Assembly (NCBI GenBank): GCA_026210745.1
Contig: CP110631.1
Coordinates: forward strand, 4,402,001 to 4,466,000
Reading direction: 5' to 3'
Origin: Exobasidium rhododendri
Taxonomy: Eukaryota > Basidiomycota > Exobasidiomycetes > Exobasidiales > Exobasidiaceae
DNA: 64,000 nt
Shown here: positions 55,455-64,000 of the stretch, in pieces
Layout of the letters: every line of letters starts with the position of its first letter
Numbering within the stretch: position 1 is the first letter of the stretch
The notes under the pieces: model-generated
The model's input: the letters and a program-made list of their open reading frames with translations, nothing else
Databases searched by the model: none
Told to the model about the DNA's origin: nothing
Made by a program: the position numbers and the translations under genes

Positions 55455-56860
55455 GATTTCTTGATCACCGATTGCTATCCGCTTCGAATTCTGGGGGGAA
55501 ACAATAGGTGGACGTGGTGATGTATGTGCTTCTGACTTTCAACGCTTGCCTGTTTTGTGGTCTCTCAGTCACTGCTTCCTCAGCGCTCTGTAGTAGCTGA
55601 GCGAGAATATCGGTCAGCAACAGCGGTAGGGGAAGGGATGGAGTCGAAGCAGTGGTGGTGAGGGTCTAACAAAAGTGGGGGATGAGAGACGAGCAATCAA
55701 TGCACTTTCAACTCTAAGAATTCTGTCAACGCAGCAACTTATCTACACTAATCAATACTGGCCAAGTAGCGCACTCACGTATGCAAACTAAAAAAATCCT
55801 TTAATACTCGAAGGGGAGGCAATCAATATAATCTATCTTCGCCATGGACATGAGCTATTGAACATTAATTTAACAACCCCACTGTGGAGTGGGAAGATCT
55901 TCCTAATTAAGTACAGAATATAATCCGGATCGACGCTGCACACATTGGATTCTAATCTCGTCTGTATTCCTTGATAGAAAGCGGTTGCATCGTGAAAGTA
56001 GACGGGTGAGACAGAAAGGTGGGTATAAGTGAGTTCAGTATTACTTTGGTCGAGACGTCTCTCTGCTCGGCTGCCTGCGTGACGTAGTGGGGTGCGGGGT
56101 CACTAAGCCTGCATCAAAAGGGCAAGAGCTGCACTTTCCGACAATCCACAATACAAAGCAAGCGATTGCGAATGGGATATGGCACGAGCGGCGTCGGCGT
56201 CTTTGGTGGTGAGTGCCTGGTAACTCACGTCACCGATTATCGTATGCGAGCGCGGGAGAGGGATCTCACAGGGAGGAGCCAGTATATAGTTCTTTCTGCT
56301 CGTTCCTGATTCCTCGTAGGCGGCCCTCCTGATTGTCGCGTCCGAAGATGTAAGCGTAAAGCTTGCTGAGTGTCACCGTCGCACATCTATCAAGACGAGC
56401 TTTCCTAGCTTGTATCCTCCCCGATAAGGGTGCATGCAAGGTATAAGCAACAAACAGACGGTGAAAGCGAACAGCAGGTGACGCTTCTTTTCAATTGCAC
56501 TTTCCACCAGAATACATACAGAATTGCAGATAGACGAGGGGGAGGGGGAAGAGGAGTAGAAGGGAGGAGGGCGATAGAGCGAAGTTTTTTGTGTGTGTGT
56601 GTATGTGTGCGCCTGTGGAGGATTGTAGAATGAATGACGATGGAGGTGAAGGGGGATGGAAGGCGCGACAGAATGCTGATTGAAGAAGTGCAAGGGTAGC
56701 ACAAGTCTCTAGAGGGCTTCAATTGTTACAATGAGAAGGGAAGAGAAAAAAAAGAGGAGTACGAAGTTTGGACTTGTGAACAGGTATGCATATAAATGGT
56801 GTTGTCAAGGACATTCCTGCAGGGGCAGGAGATGGCAATGGGCTGTCGAGAAAAGCAACG
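55455..56860. other. Intergenic 1.4 kb, SEC14-IML2 promoter and C2H2 gene 3' flank
   Basis: No supported coding sequence. It includes a GT-rich simple repeat at about 56584-56612 and purine-rich stretches near 56535-56580. Confidence 0.45.
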
Positions 56861-58460
56861 TCATTCAACGCCTTCCATTTCCATTTCCGCAAAGACGTCA
56901 CCCCCTGCTCCCAAACCATAACGTTCTCTCTCCCCGTCTTCGGCTTCTCGGGAAGGTGAGCCTGTACTGATGGTAGTGGATCCAGTCATACTTTCATCGC
57001 CTTCTTCTGTTTCGTCTTCTTCTCGATCATCATCGTCATCGTCGTCCTCCTCTTCGTCTTCCGTTTCGCTCTCTTCTCGTACATTTCTTTCTGCGCTTTC
57101 ATCTAGTCGTAAAGGTCCGACATCTTTGTTTCGAGAATATTGTCCGAGATTAAGCTTTGTGAAGTTGTGTAGCGGTGAAAGACTAGCAGGCTGTCCGGAA
57201 AGAGAGAGAGGATCCGCAGTAGGGGATGAAATTGTCGGTTCTCCTTGCGCTTTGCTGTTCTGCAATGCTTGTGATTGCGATGATTCCCTTCGATTCGCAA
57301 TTGGCGACTGCGTTTTACCCGCTGATCTTTGCGCTAGAAGCTTCTCAAAGTTAATCTTATCCGAGCCTAGAAGACCAGACGAAGGAGGACTAACAGCAGC
57401 TGGCCAGAGAGCTTTTTCTTCCGGCAATGATCGGGCATGAGTGTCCATCCCGACCAGTATGGCAGCTGCTTCCAGTAGTTGTACTTGTTGATGTTTCGAC
57501 ATGAGAAACTTCGATGCTTCTTTCCAGTAGACTGTGTGCTCCCAACGATGCTTGACTAGACAGCTCGGATGGCGATACACTTTCGAGCAAGCCTCACATT
57601 TGTGCAGCATCTGATTGAGTGAATTCAAGCTTTTATCATCGTCAGTAGCAACAGAACTGAATGAATTTCTCCGGCCATCCCCACCCGCCCCACTTCGATT
57701 GTTCTTTTGCACATTCTCTTTCGTCAGCATAGAATGAAGAAGGGGTGCGGCCGTTGTCGTTGTTGGGTCACCTGGTTGCGGTCCAAAGCATTCCTGTCCA
57801 AAGTGAGTATGGCCGGTGGATCTTTCGGACGGTTTGCCGACCAGGCCGCCGGTTGAAGTGGTAAAAGAGTGTGAACCAAATGATGACTTGGCTGATAGCG
57901 ACATTGCTTCTGCTGCTGCTCCAAAAGACGACGGCACACTTCCCATGCCCAGACCAGCATCGTTGTTGTGTCCACTCGGTCCCAAACGAGGTGAGCGCGA
58001 AGAAATGAGAGGAGGAATCGTTTGACCATTCGAACGTTGAAATGAGATGGAACCGGTTCCACCTCCCGCGGCCACGATCGTCGGCGATTCTGAAGCGAGC
58101 CGACGAATCTGCCCTCCAATTGATTCCCTTCTTCTACCACTTTTTGGCACCGAAGAAGGCAGGCTCTGATCAGCCTTACCAGTCGTGCCCTCTGCGACAC
58201 CCCCTAGCGTCTGAGATGGGTGGGTGGTGAGAAGTGTCAGTAGCTGCTTGCACAACTAAATCGTGCTTCAACCAACAGCATGGGCTTCCCCAATCCTACA
58301 TTTCCTTTTTTTCAGCTTTCCTCATGAGTCTGGCCAACTCACCACAGTAGACACCAAACCGCTTGGGCTGGTAATTGTGGAGGACATCGTATACAGTCAA
58401 AGTCGTGGTCTTCGGCCACCTCAGGAGCACCCAAGTCAATGAGTACTTGATGAAGGTAGA
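56861..58460 (-). CDS. Single C2H2 zinc-finger protein (5' end unresolved)
   Basis: Two exons are supported, 58460-58343 and 58191-56861. They join in phase (KRFGVYC-EGTTGK) using the AG at 58193-58192; the nearer alternative AG at 58206-58205 breaks frame. The upstream exon (SLTWVLLRWPKTTTLTVYDVLHNYQPKRFGVYC) must continue 5', since a donor GTGAGT at 58523 gives a 63-bp intron, but no start ATG could be placed. The protein has one C2H2 finger, CEACSKVYRHPSCLVKHRWEH, directly followed by VYWKEASKFLMSKHQQVQLLEAAAIL, a block I associate with a conserved fungal family of unknown role. Flanks are Ser/Gly-rich, and the C-terminus carries a run of Asp/Glu. Probably nuclear; no target can be inferred. 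Confidence 0.72.
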
Positions 58461-59482
58461 CTGATGTGTAGGTGGTAAGTCCTTGCCATAGTCGTTTCCC
58501 CTTCTCTCAAGGTACAAACTCACCCTCGCACAACTTGTGAGAACCCGGAAATGAAATTAGGAGTCGGGAAAGGCAGACAAAATAGGCGAAGAAAGGAGGG
58601 TGGACTTATTGATCACGAGTCGCTTCTTGTACGACAACCGGCGTAGATGAGCAGTGAAGAAGAGACGAGGTGAAGATCGCAAGAGAGACAGGGAAAGAAA
58701 AGTCAGAGAAGGAGGATCCAAGGCGAAAGAAGATTGGAGTTAAAAAAAAAAAAAGTAAAAAAAATAGCAGTTGGCATACACCGCCAGTGACCACCCTTTT
58801 CCAGCGACGCAGCAGGTCCCAAAAAATAAAATTTCTATCTCATTTAAAATTAAATATGGTACGAATTAGAATAGAGAGGCAATGTCTCCTAGAGGAAGAT
58901 GAATACAAATACCAACAGCGGCAGCTTAAACACGTTGAAGATAAAGACCGGTAAAAGCTTTGTTTGGAGTGGGTACATATTTAAAAGTGCGTAGGTGTGT
59001 GTGTGCGTGTGTGGGTTCCCCCCCCCCCCTCCCTCTCAATGACGACTTCTTGTACTTCGCTAATAAAGGACAGCCCGCTTTTTCGACGCAAATCTTGCCG
59101 TCAAGCGAGGTGCACAGCATGTCAAATCTTTTGCAATGAAATGATGGTGATTGGACAAAGCAAGAAGAACGTAGAATGACCTCTTCCGTGGAAGGCACTC
59201 AATGTAAAAACGTGGAGAGTACCTTTCTTAATCGATTTAGCTTTCGGCGTGGAGATATGGGAGGGAATCACGCCGGCCTCGGCCTTGAGAAGATAGGAAG
59301 CACGTCAGTAGGCAAAAAAAAAAATGCACAAGAGTCGATCTCGATATTGAAAGGCCATCGCGAGTCGGCCACGCGACGAGTGTCTCTATCCCGATATCAG
59401 AGCACGGCTGCATGGACTAGAGACGAGCGAGTACGGCGGACGAGCGACACTACAGAGCTTTCTTCTGAGCCTGCTTTGCAAG
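58461..59482. other. 5' region of the C2H2 gene and promoter of SRPRB
   Basis: About 1 kb between divergent genes. It holds the missing 5' exon(s) of the C2H2 gene, an A homopolymer near 58742-58770 and a C homopolymer near 59020. No other gene is supported. Confidence 0.4.
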
Positions 59483-60732
59483 ATGGCATTCTTGGGACCC
59501 GCCCTGCGATGGCCAGATGTCATCGGGATTAGAGCAACTGCCGCGGTGTCATCAATCCAACCACATCTACCAGCGCCCTTATCGACGTTGTCACCGGATG
59601 TTTTGTTTTCGGTATTAGTCTCTTTCACCTTCATCGTCGTGCTAGCGGCGGTTTCTCCTGCTCTGCGAGGTGGACCAAGATCCCTGGTCGCAGCGCCAGC
59701 AAGCGCTTCGAAGTCTCACACGAAGCTCAGAGCAAGGGATACGCCTAATGTACTACTTGTCGGACCGCCAGGAGTAGGCAAGACGTCCCTCTTCAGTGCT
59801 TTGGCATTTGCTTCCGTTCCTTCGGTCCATCCTTCGCAGCGTGAATCGGAGACTATCCTTCCCATCTCAGCGGAGGGTGTGAACGAGCTGAAGGTCGAAA
59901 GAAAGCGCAACATCCATCTCATTGACACACCGGGTCATCCACGGATAAAGGATCGTATCGTTGAAGAACATATCAAAGAGGTGGATGTCGTCGTCTTTTG
60001 CATTGATGCAAAGGAGGCCTTGCGCGGAAGCAATACTTCAGGCCAAGCGAAGGAGGGCAGTATTACAGAAGCAGTAGAGTGAGTGTGATGAGATCACCTT
60101 GTCCTTGCACAGTACTGTCTCTGATAGCCTTCCGTCTTCGTATCAGTCATCTGCACGCAGTCTTGACACTCTTAGTCAAGAGTAGACGAAATGCAAAGAC
60201 TCGACCACCAACGCTATTGCTCCTCTTTACTCGATCCGACCTGTCTCCTCACCTAGCGAACGTTTCACTGTCTACGTCATCAGCCGATGACGATGTGAAG
60301 CGCAGGTCAATTTTGCTATCTCGGGCTCAGGCAACAGTGGAAACAGAGCTGGGTAAACGACGAGCAGGATTGGGTTTGGGAGCGAAGAAGACCACAAAAG
60401 TGTCAGGAATGTCAAAGGTTACCGGCGGAAGCAAAAGTGAAGGTGTCTGGACTACCTTTAAAAGCTTTTTGGGATGGAGTAACATGTCCAGTACAAATGC
60501 AGAAGAAGGCGAAGATGAAGACGATGAAGAGATGCACGACTACATCGTGGAACGAAGTGCAGAGAAGTCAAGTTCCAGCTCCAACGCAGCTACCCTCAGT
60601 CGACTCAATAGCAACATTGTCTTTGACGGTAGCGCTCGGTTTGCTTTTGCTGCCGTGGGAACGGAGAGAGGATGGAAAGAGAGGGACCTCGAAGGGCTCC
60701 AGGAGTTCAAGCGAATCGTCATTGATGTATAG
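59483..60732 (+). CDS. SRP102: Signal recognition particle receptor beta subunit
   Basis: Exons 59483-60078 and 60147-60732 join (EAVD-HLHAVLTLL) to 393 residues. A hydrophobic segment at about 42-62 (LFSVLVSFTFIVVLAAV) is the ER membrane anchor. The small-GTPase domain shows G1 LLVGPPGVGKTSLFSAL (about 90-105), G3 HLIDTPGHPRIKDRI and G4 LLLFTRSDLSPHLA (TRSD for the usual TKxD). The final FAAVGTERGWKERDLEGLQEF is the SRP-beta C-terminal part. SRbeta holds SRalpha at the ER and gates the translocon handover. An insert of about 80 residues (Ser/Gly/Asp-rich) splits the domain after G4, longer than in yeast. The stop is 13 bp from the stop of the convergent TMEM19-like gene. Confidence 0.92.
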
Positions 60733-60745
60733 TACAAACGAACCA

Positions 60746-61924
60746 CTATTCAAACACTTGACTACCTAAAAGTACAGTAAGAGAGGCAGTCAGAGAGGAA
60801 GAGAGTAGATTGACAGTGTTGTTGCTTAGGACATCACGGCCGGTAATGACTTCCCATTCTTGCGTGTTGGCCTCCGGCCTCAGTCTGCCAACGAGGACTT
60901 GATGCGACTTTTTGTGATACCAGGTTCTCTGAAGGGTTGCGCCGAGTATCGAATCAATCTGGAAAAAAGAAGGGCGTCGTGAAGGAGAAAAATCTCAGAC
61001 ATCCGACTCTGTTCCATTTTTCGTCATCGTCACACTTGTCATACTCACTGCACTTCCACCCAGACCAGCCAAGGCTCCCAGTGCAATGATCTTCAAGAGA
61101 GGATGCTCTATAGCGATATGTTGACAAGCTGGGTTGTCGAGATACAGGAGCGACAATCCCGATACTACACCCATCAAGGCGCCCCCTATCAGTGATCCAA
61201 AGGTTCCTTGCACAGACAATGCCCCATTGGTTCCTGGCGGAACGATCCTGAAAGGTGGCAGGATGAGGCGAGGGGGCGATTTCGCAAGGATGCCTGTTTC
61301 GGAAGCTAAAGTGTCCCCCATGCAGCACTGTAGGAAAGGAGATTGTATGTTGGGGATTAGGAAGTCTGCTGCTGCTCGCCAATAAGACAGAAAGGAAGAA
61401 CTCACAGCAAAATGGCCTAGCATCATCAAGAACAACGATCTGGGCAACGTAGACGATGTCCTGTGAGGAAAAGGAATTCCCAAGAAGGTTGCAGTTGTGA
61501 TTCGAGAGTTCCGGAGCAGACACCACGCTTTCCCACTCTGCCATTGATCGGAATAGAGCTTCCGAAAGGCGACCGAAGTCAAAGCACCTCCCAATCCATT
61601 ACAGCAGACTTGCACCCAGTCTCTCTGACCGCCGGATTTTGCCTTGTTTCCATGATCATGACTAGTGCCCTCGTCGCTCTTCACAGCTACGTCGTATTCC
61701 CTCTCGAGTCTTGCCTTGATCTCGTGGCCTACTTTGGTAGCTCGACTTCCGAGCAGATAGAAGCTCAGTAAAGTTAGACCGAAAGCCAAGATGGGATTGG
61801 CTAATGTTAGATACCCGACAAAGAAAGCGGCGACTGCACCAGAAGATGAAAGCGACCCCTTTCGGTATCCATGCAACGATAAGAGCAAGGCTGCGAGAAG
61901 GGCAAGCGGATGTGCTTGAGACAT
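60746..61924 (-). CDS. TMEM19/DUF92 family integral membrane protein
   Basis: Exons 61924-61406, 61327-61049 and 60958-60746 give 336 residues. The start is MSQAHPLALLAALLLSLHGYRKGSLSSSGAVAAFFVGYLTL; then come LLGSRATKVGHEIK, QRDWVQVCCNGLGGAL, GHFACCMGDTLASETGILAKSPPRLILP (restored by the 78-bp intron), TFGSLIGGALMG, and after the last intron IDSILGATLQRTWYHKK and ITGRDVLSNNTVNLLSS. The GD(T)LASE..IL and D(S)ILGATLQ motifs define DUF92/TMEM19. About six hydrophobic helices. Bacterial and plant relatives include phytyl-phosphate kinase (VTE6), so a prenyl-phosphate role is possible but unproven here. The 78-bp intron is a stop-free multiple of three. The last exon was found by splice signals plus motif. 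Confidence 0.87.
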
Positions 61925-62384
61925 CTATATCGATGGCAGAGTCCTAGAACGAGTCAAGATCCAAGACCACGGGCGATCTTGGAAAAGGGACGAGAAAGTT
62001 GTGAAAAGATGCTATGGCAGGCTTCCAAAAAAGAAGCACCTAAAAATCGCATTAACATCAGTGTCATGCCTCTCCTTCCCGTCCTCAACCACAATTTAAG
62101 AAAAAAAATAAAAGCGCGAAATCTGAAATTCTAGAATGGGAACAGGTGAGGGAAAATGGGCCCGCTTGGATCTGGCAAGCTCGACTCTGTGGGCAGGCAG
62201 GCGATCTTCTCCGCGTGTGAGGAGGCACTTAAACTTTACACGACAAAGGGACGTGGCGCGTGTTGTAGTGCACGCAGAGACGCGCCAGGACGTGTCTTCG
62301 CAATAGTTCATTGACTTTCCCTTGTAGTGTCTAATTGGGCTGCCAACTTTCCCACAGCCCTCCTCACGCAGACCCGCTCTCATC
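61925..62384. promoter_or_regulatory. Divergent promoter, TMEM19-like / ORC1
   Basis: 460 bp between the two ATGs. A palindrome-like ATTCTAGAAT overlaps 62127-62136. An in-frame stop at about 62321 rules out an unspliced extension of ORC1 upstream of it. Confidence 0.4.
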
Positions 62385-64000
62385 ATGCTTGCCACCAGAT
62401 CATCATCTAGCAAGATTCCCACGTCAAGTGTGGCATCGCAGTCTAGTCGGCTGCGTGCAAGAAAGAGAAGAGAAGCACAGATCATTGCTGATTTGCTGGA
62501 CACTCCAAGCAAAAGGAGAGGGTCTACAAGGCGGCTCACGTCAGGAAGGAGGAAGTTGGCAGTGGAGGAGAGTGATGACGAGGGCAGTAGCAGTAGCAGT
62601 AGTAGTTCAAGCGATGGTGGTGATGGTGAGCTCAGCGAGGACGAGGCGGGTGAAGAGAAGCAGCGGCGAGAGGTCGGAGATGAGGAAGCATCGAGTAACA
62701 ATAACAGCTCATCGAGCAGCGAGGACGGGATGGACAGCGACTCAACAAATTATACCTCCGACGAGGACACCTGCATCACATCGGACGAGGATTACGACGA
62801 AGAAACACCTTCCAAGCGACGTCGAGTCTCTCACCCATCAACGCCACGCAAGCGGAGAAGGATGGATGGCATTCATAGCACGACGACGACACCTCGAGCA
62901 AAGGAGTGCATCTTGAACACCATGATCACCGCACCGCACCTTCCTGCTCGACCTCTCAACATGACGACGCTCACTTTACAAGATCTTGAAGGGCTCACCC
63001 CGCAAGCAAGAGCGAAAAAACTGCTGCACGTCGGGGCCACTCCTGAGCGACTGCCGTGTCGAGAAGATCAATTTGAAGAGGTGCTGGCGTGCTTGGAGGA
63101 TGCCGTGCAGGATGGGATCGGTGGGTGCGTGTATGTGTCCGGTGTGCCGGGTGTCGGCAAGACTGCCACGATTCGAGAGGCTATTCGATCGCTAAAGTTT
63201 CGAGCCAAGACGGGCCTCACATCGCCCTTCAAGTTTGTCGAAATCAACGGGATGAAGCTGAACGACGCTCAAGACGCATACAGCCTTCTTTGGCAGACGT
63301 TGAGTGGCGCACGATGTTCCAACAAGCTGGCGTTGAGGCAGCTCAGTCGCCACTTCACCGCAGCATCTCAACGACGAGCCGGTGAGGATGAAAGCGAGAC
63401 GACGACGACGACGGTGGTGTTGATGGATGAATTGGATCAGTTGGTCACGACCCGCCAAGAGGTAATGTACAACATGTTCAACTGGCCGAACACCAAAAAC
63501 AGCCGACTGATCGTCATCGCAGTGGCCAACACGATGGATCTGCCGGAACGTATTTTGAATCCGAAGGTAGCGAGTCGATTGGGCATGACGAGGATCATCT
63601 TCAAGCCGTACAACGACAAGCAGCTGGTGGAGATTGTCCACTCTCGCTTGGGGATGGGCGCATTCAAGAGCAACGGAAGGAGATCCCCGGTGGAGGAGGC
63701 GCTCGTCAAGGGATGTGACGACATCTTTGAGGAGGATGCGATCATCTACATCTCAAAGAGGGTGTCGAATGTATCCGGTGACGCGAGAAGGATGCTGGAC
63801 GTCTGTCGACGAGCCATCGACAGTGTGGAGATGCAGCAACACGATCAAGCAAAGCAACAGAAAGACGCCCTGCCCATGCGAAAGGTGAAGATCTCCGACG
63901 TCATGAAGATCATCGACGCCATCGTCAAGTCCGGCAAAGTTTCCCACTTGATCAAGCTGCCCCTGCAGGCGAAAGTGACCCTCCTCTCCATCTTGGCCTG
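62385..64000 (+). CDS. ORC1: Origin recognition complex subunit 1, 5' part (runs off the window)
   Basis: 538 codons are open from the ATG at 62385 to the window edge. The N-terminus is basic and Ser/Asp-rich with nuclear-localisation-like clusters (RARKRR, PSKRRR, PRKRRRMDG). The ORC1-type AAA+ domain follows: LHVGATPERLPCREDQFEEV, Walker A GVPGVGKTATI at about residue 255, FVEINGMKL, Walker B VVLMDELDQL at about 346, sensor 1 IVIAVANTMDLPERIL, NPKVASRLGMTRIIFKPY (arginine finger region), then the lid SGDARRMLDVCRRAID. ORC1 binds origins and loads MCM. ORC1 proteins usually carry an N-terminal BAH domain; only about 200 disordered residues precede the ATPase here, so BAH is missing unless a distant 5' exon exists. 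The C-terminal winged helix lies beyond the window. Confidence 0.93.
   Translation, partial: MLATRSSSSKIPTSSVASQSSRLRARKRREAQIIADLLDTPSKRRGSTRRLTSGRRKLAVEESDDEGSSSSSSSSSDGGDGELSEDEAGEEKQRREVGDEEASSNNNSSSSSEDGMDSDSTNYTSDEDTCITSDEDYDEETPSKRRRVSHPSTPRKRRRMDGIHSTTTTPRAKECILNTMITAPHLPARPLNMTTLTLQDLEGLTPQARAKKLLHVGATPERLPCREDQFEEVLACLEDAVQDGIGGCVYVSGVPGVGKTATIREAIRSLKFRAKTGLTSPFKFVEINGMKLNDAQDAYSLLWQTLSGARCSNKLALRQLSRHFTAASQRRAGEDESETTTTTVVLMDELDQLVTTRQEVMYNMFNWPNTKNSRLIVIAVANTMDLPERILNPKVASRLGMTRIIFKPYNDKQLVEIVHSRLGMGAFKSNGRRSPVEEALVKGCDDIFEEDAIIYISKRVSNVSGDARRMLDVCRRAIDSVEMQQHDQAKQQKDALPMRKVKISDVMKIIDAIVKSGKVSHLIKLPLQAKVTLLSILA

Noticed and set aside
58195..58206. Alternative splice acceptor for the C2H2 gene giving TLGGVAEG
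   Set aside because: It breaks the phase with the upstream exon; the AG at 58193-58192 restores it.

Overview
The window is nuclear DNA from a fungus, most likely a basidiomycete. Genes are dense and lie on both strands, introns are short (about 60-90 nt) with GT-AG ends, and the window carries RVB1, GID7, VPS23, VPS54, TRAX, PRE5, IML2-like and ORC1 homologues plus a fungal-type Zn2Cys6 cluster. Coding style resembles smut-relative yeasts (Ustilaginomycotina), but the species cannot be fixed from sequence alone. Exon boundaries were worked out by eye from splice signals and reading phase.

Left part (1-21586): the 3' end of a FAB1/PIKfyve lipid kinase; an MFS sugar porter (-); a membrane-anchored tandem amidohydrolase (-); a CLD1/ABHD5-type alpha/beta hydrolase (+); IMP dehydrogenase (-) head-to-head with RVB1 (+); a His-rich fasciclin-domain secreted protein (-); the GID E3 ligase subunit GID7/WDR26 (-); and ESCRT-I subunit VPS23/TSG101 (-).

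Middle (21711-31218): a complete, very young Ty1/copia LTR retrotransposon of 9498 bp. Its LTRs are 279 bp and differ at one base, and it is flanked by a 5-bp TCAAT target duplication. It has a primer-binding site matching the anticodon arm of initiator tRNA-Met. gag and pol lie in one frame, separated by a single UAG. Between the 5' LTR and gag it carries a 1.55-kb, five-exon antisense gene for a protein with an exact Zn2Cys6 spacing, followed by a 74-bp tandem repeat array. It sits in what was a promoter region of about 390 bp shared by VPS23 and VPS54.

Right part (31480-64000): VPS54 of GARP (+) with a long disordered tail; an ADGF-type adenosine deaminase (-); a stand-alone HyuB half of 5-oxoprolinase (+); proteasome alpha6/PRE5 (-); translin-associated factor X (+); a single-pass membrane protein (-); a 3.4-kb non-coding stretch; a Gzf3/ASD-4-type GATA factor (+); a SEC14-IML2/TTC39 fusion protein (-); a C2H2 protein (-); SRP receptor beta (+) tail-to-tail with a TMEM19/DUF92 protein (-); and the 5' part of ORC1 (+), which runs off the window.

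The host genes are mostly housekeeping (trafficking, proteolysis, purine metabolism, chromatin and replication) with no obvious cluster logic. The clearest candidate for something undescribed is the antisense Zn2Cys6 gene inside the copia element.
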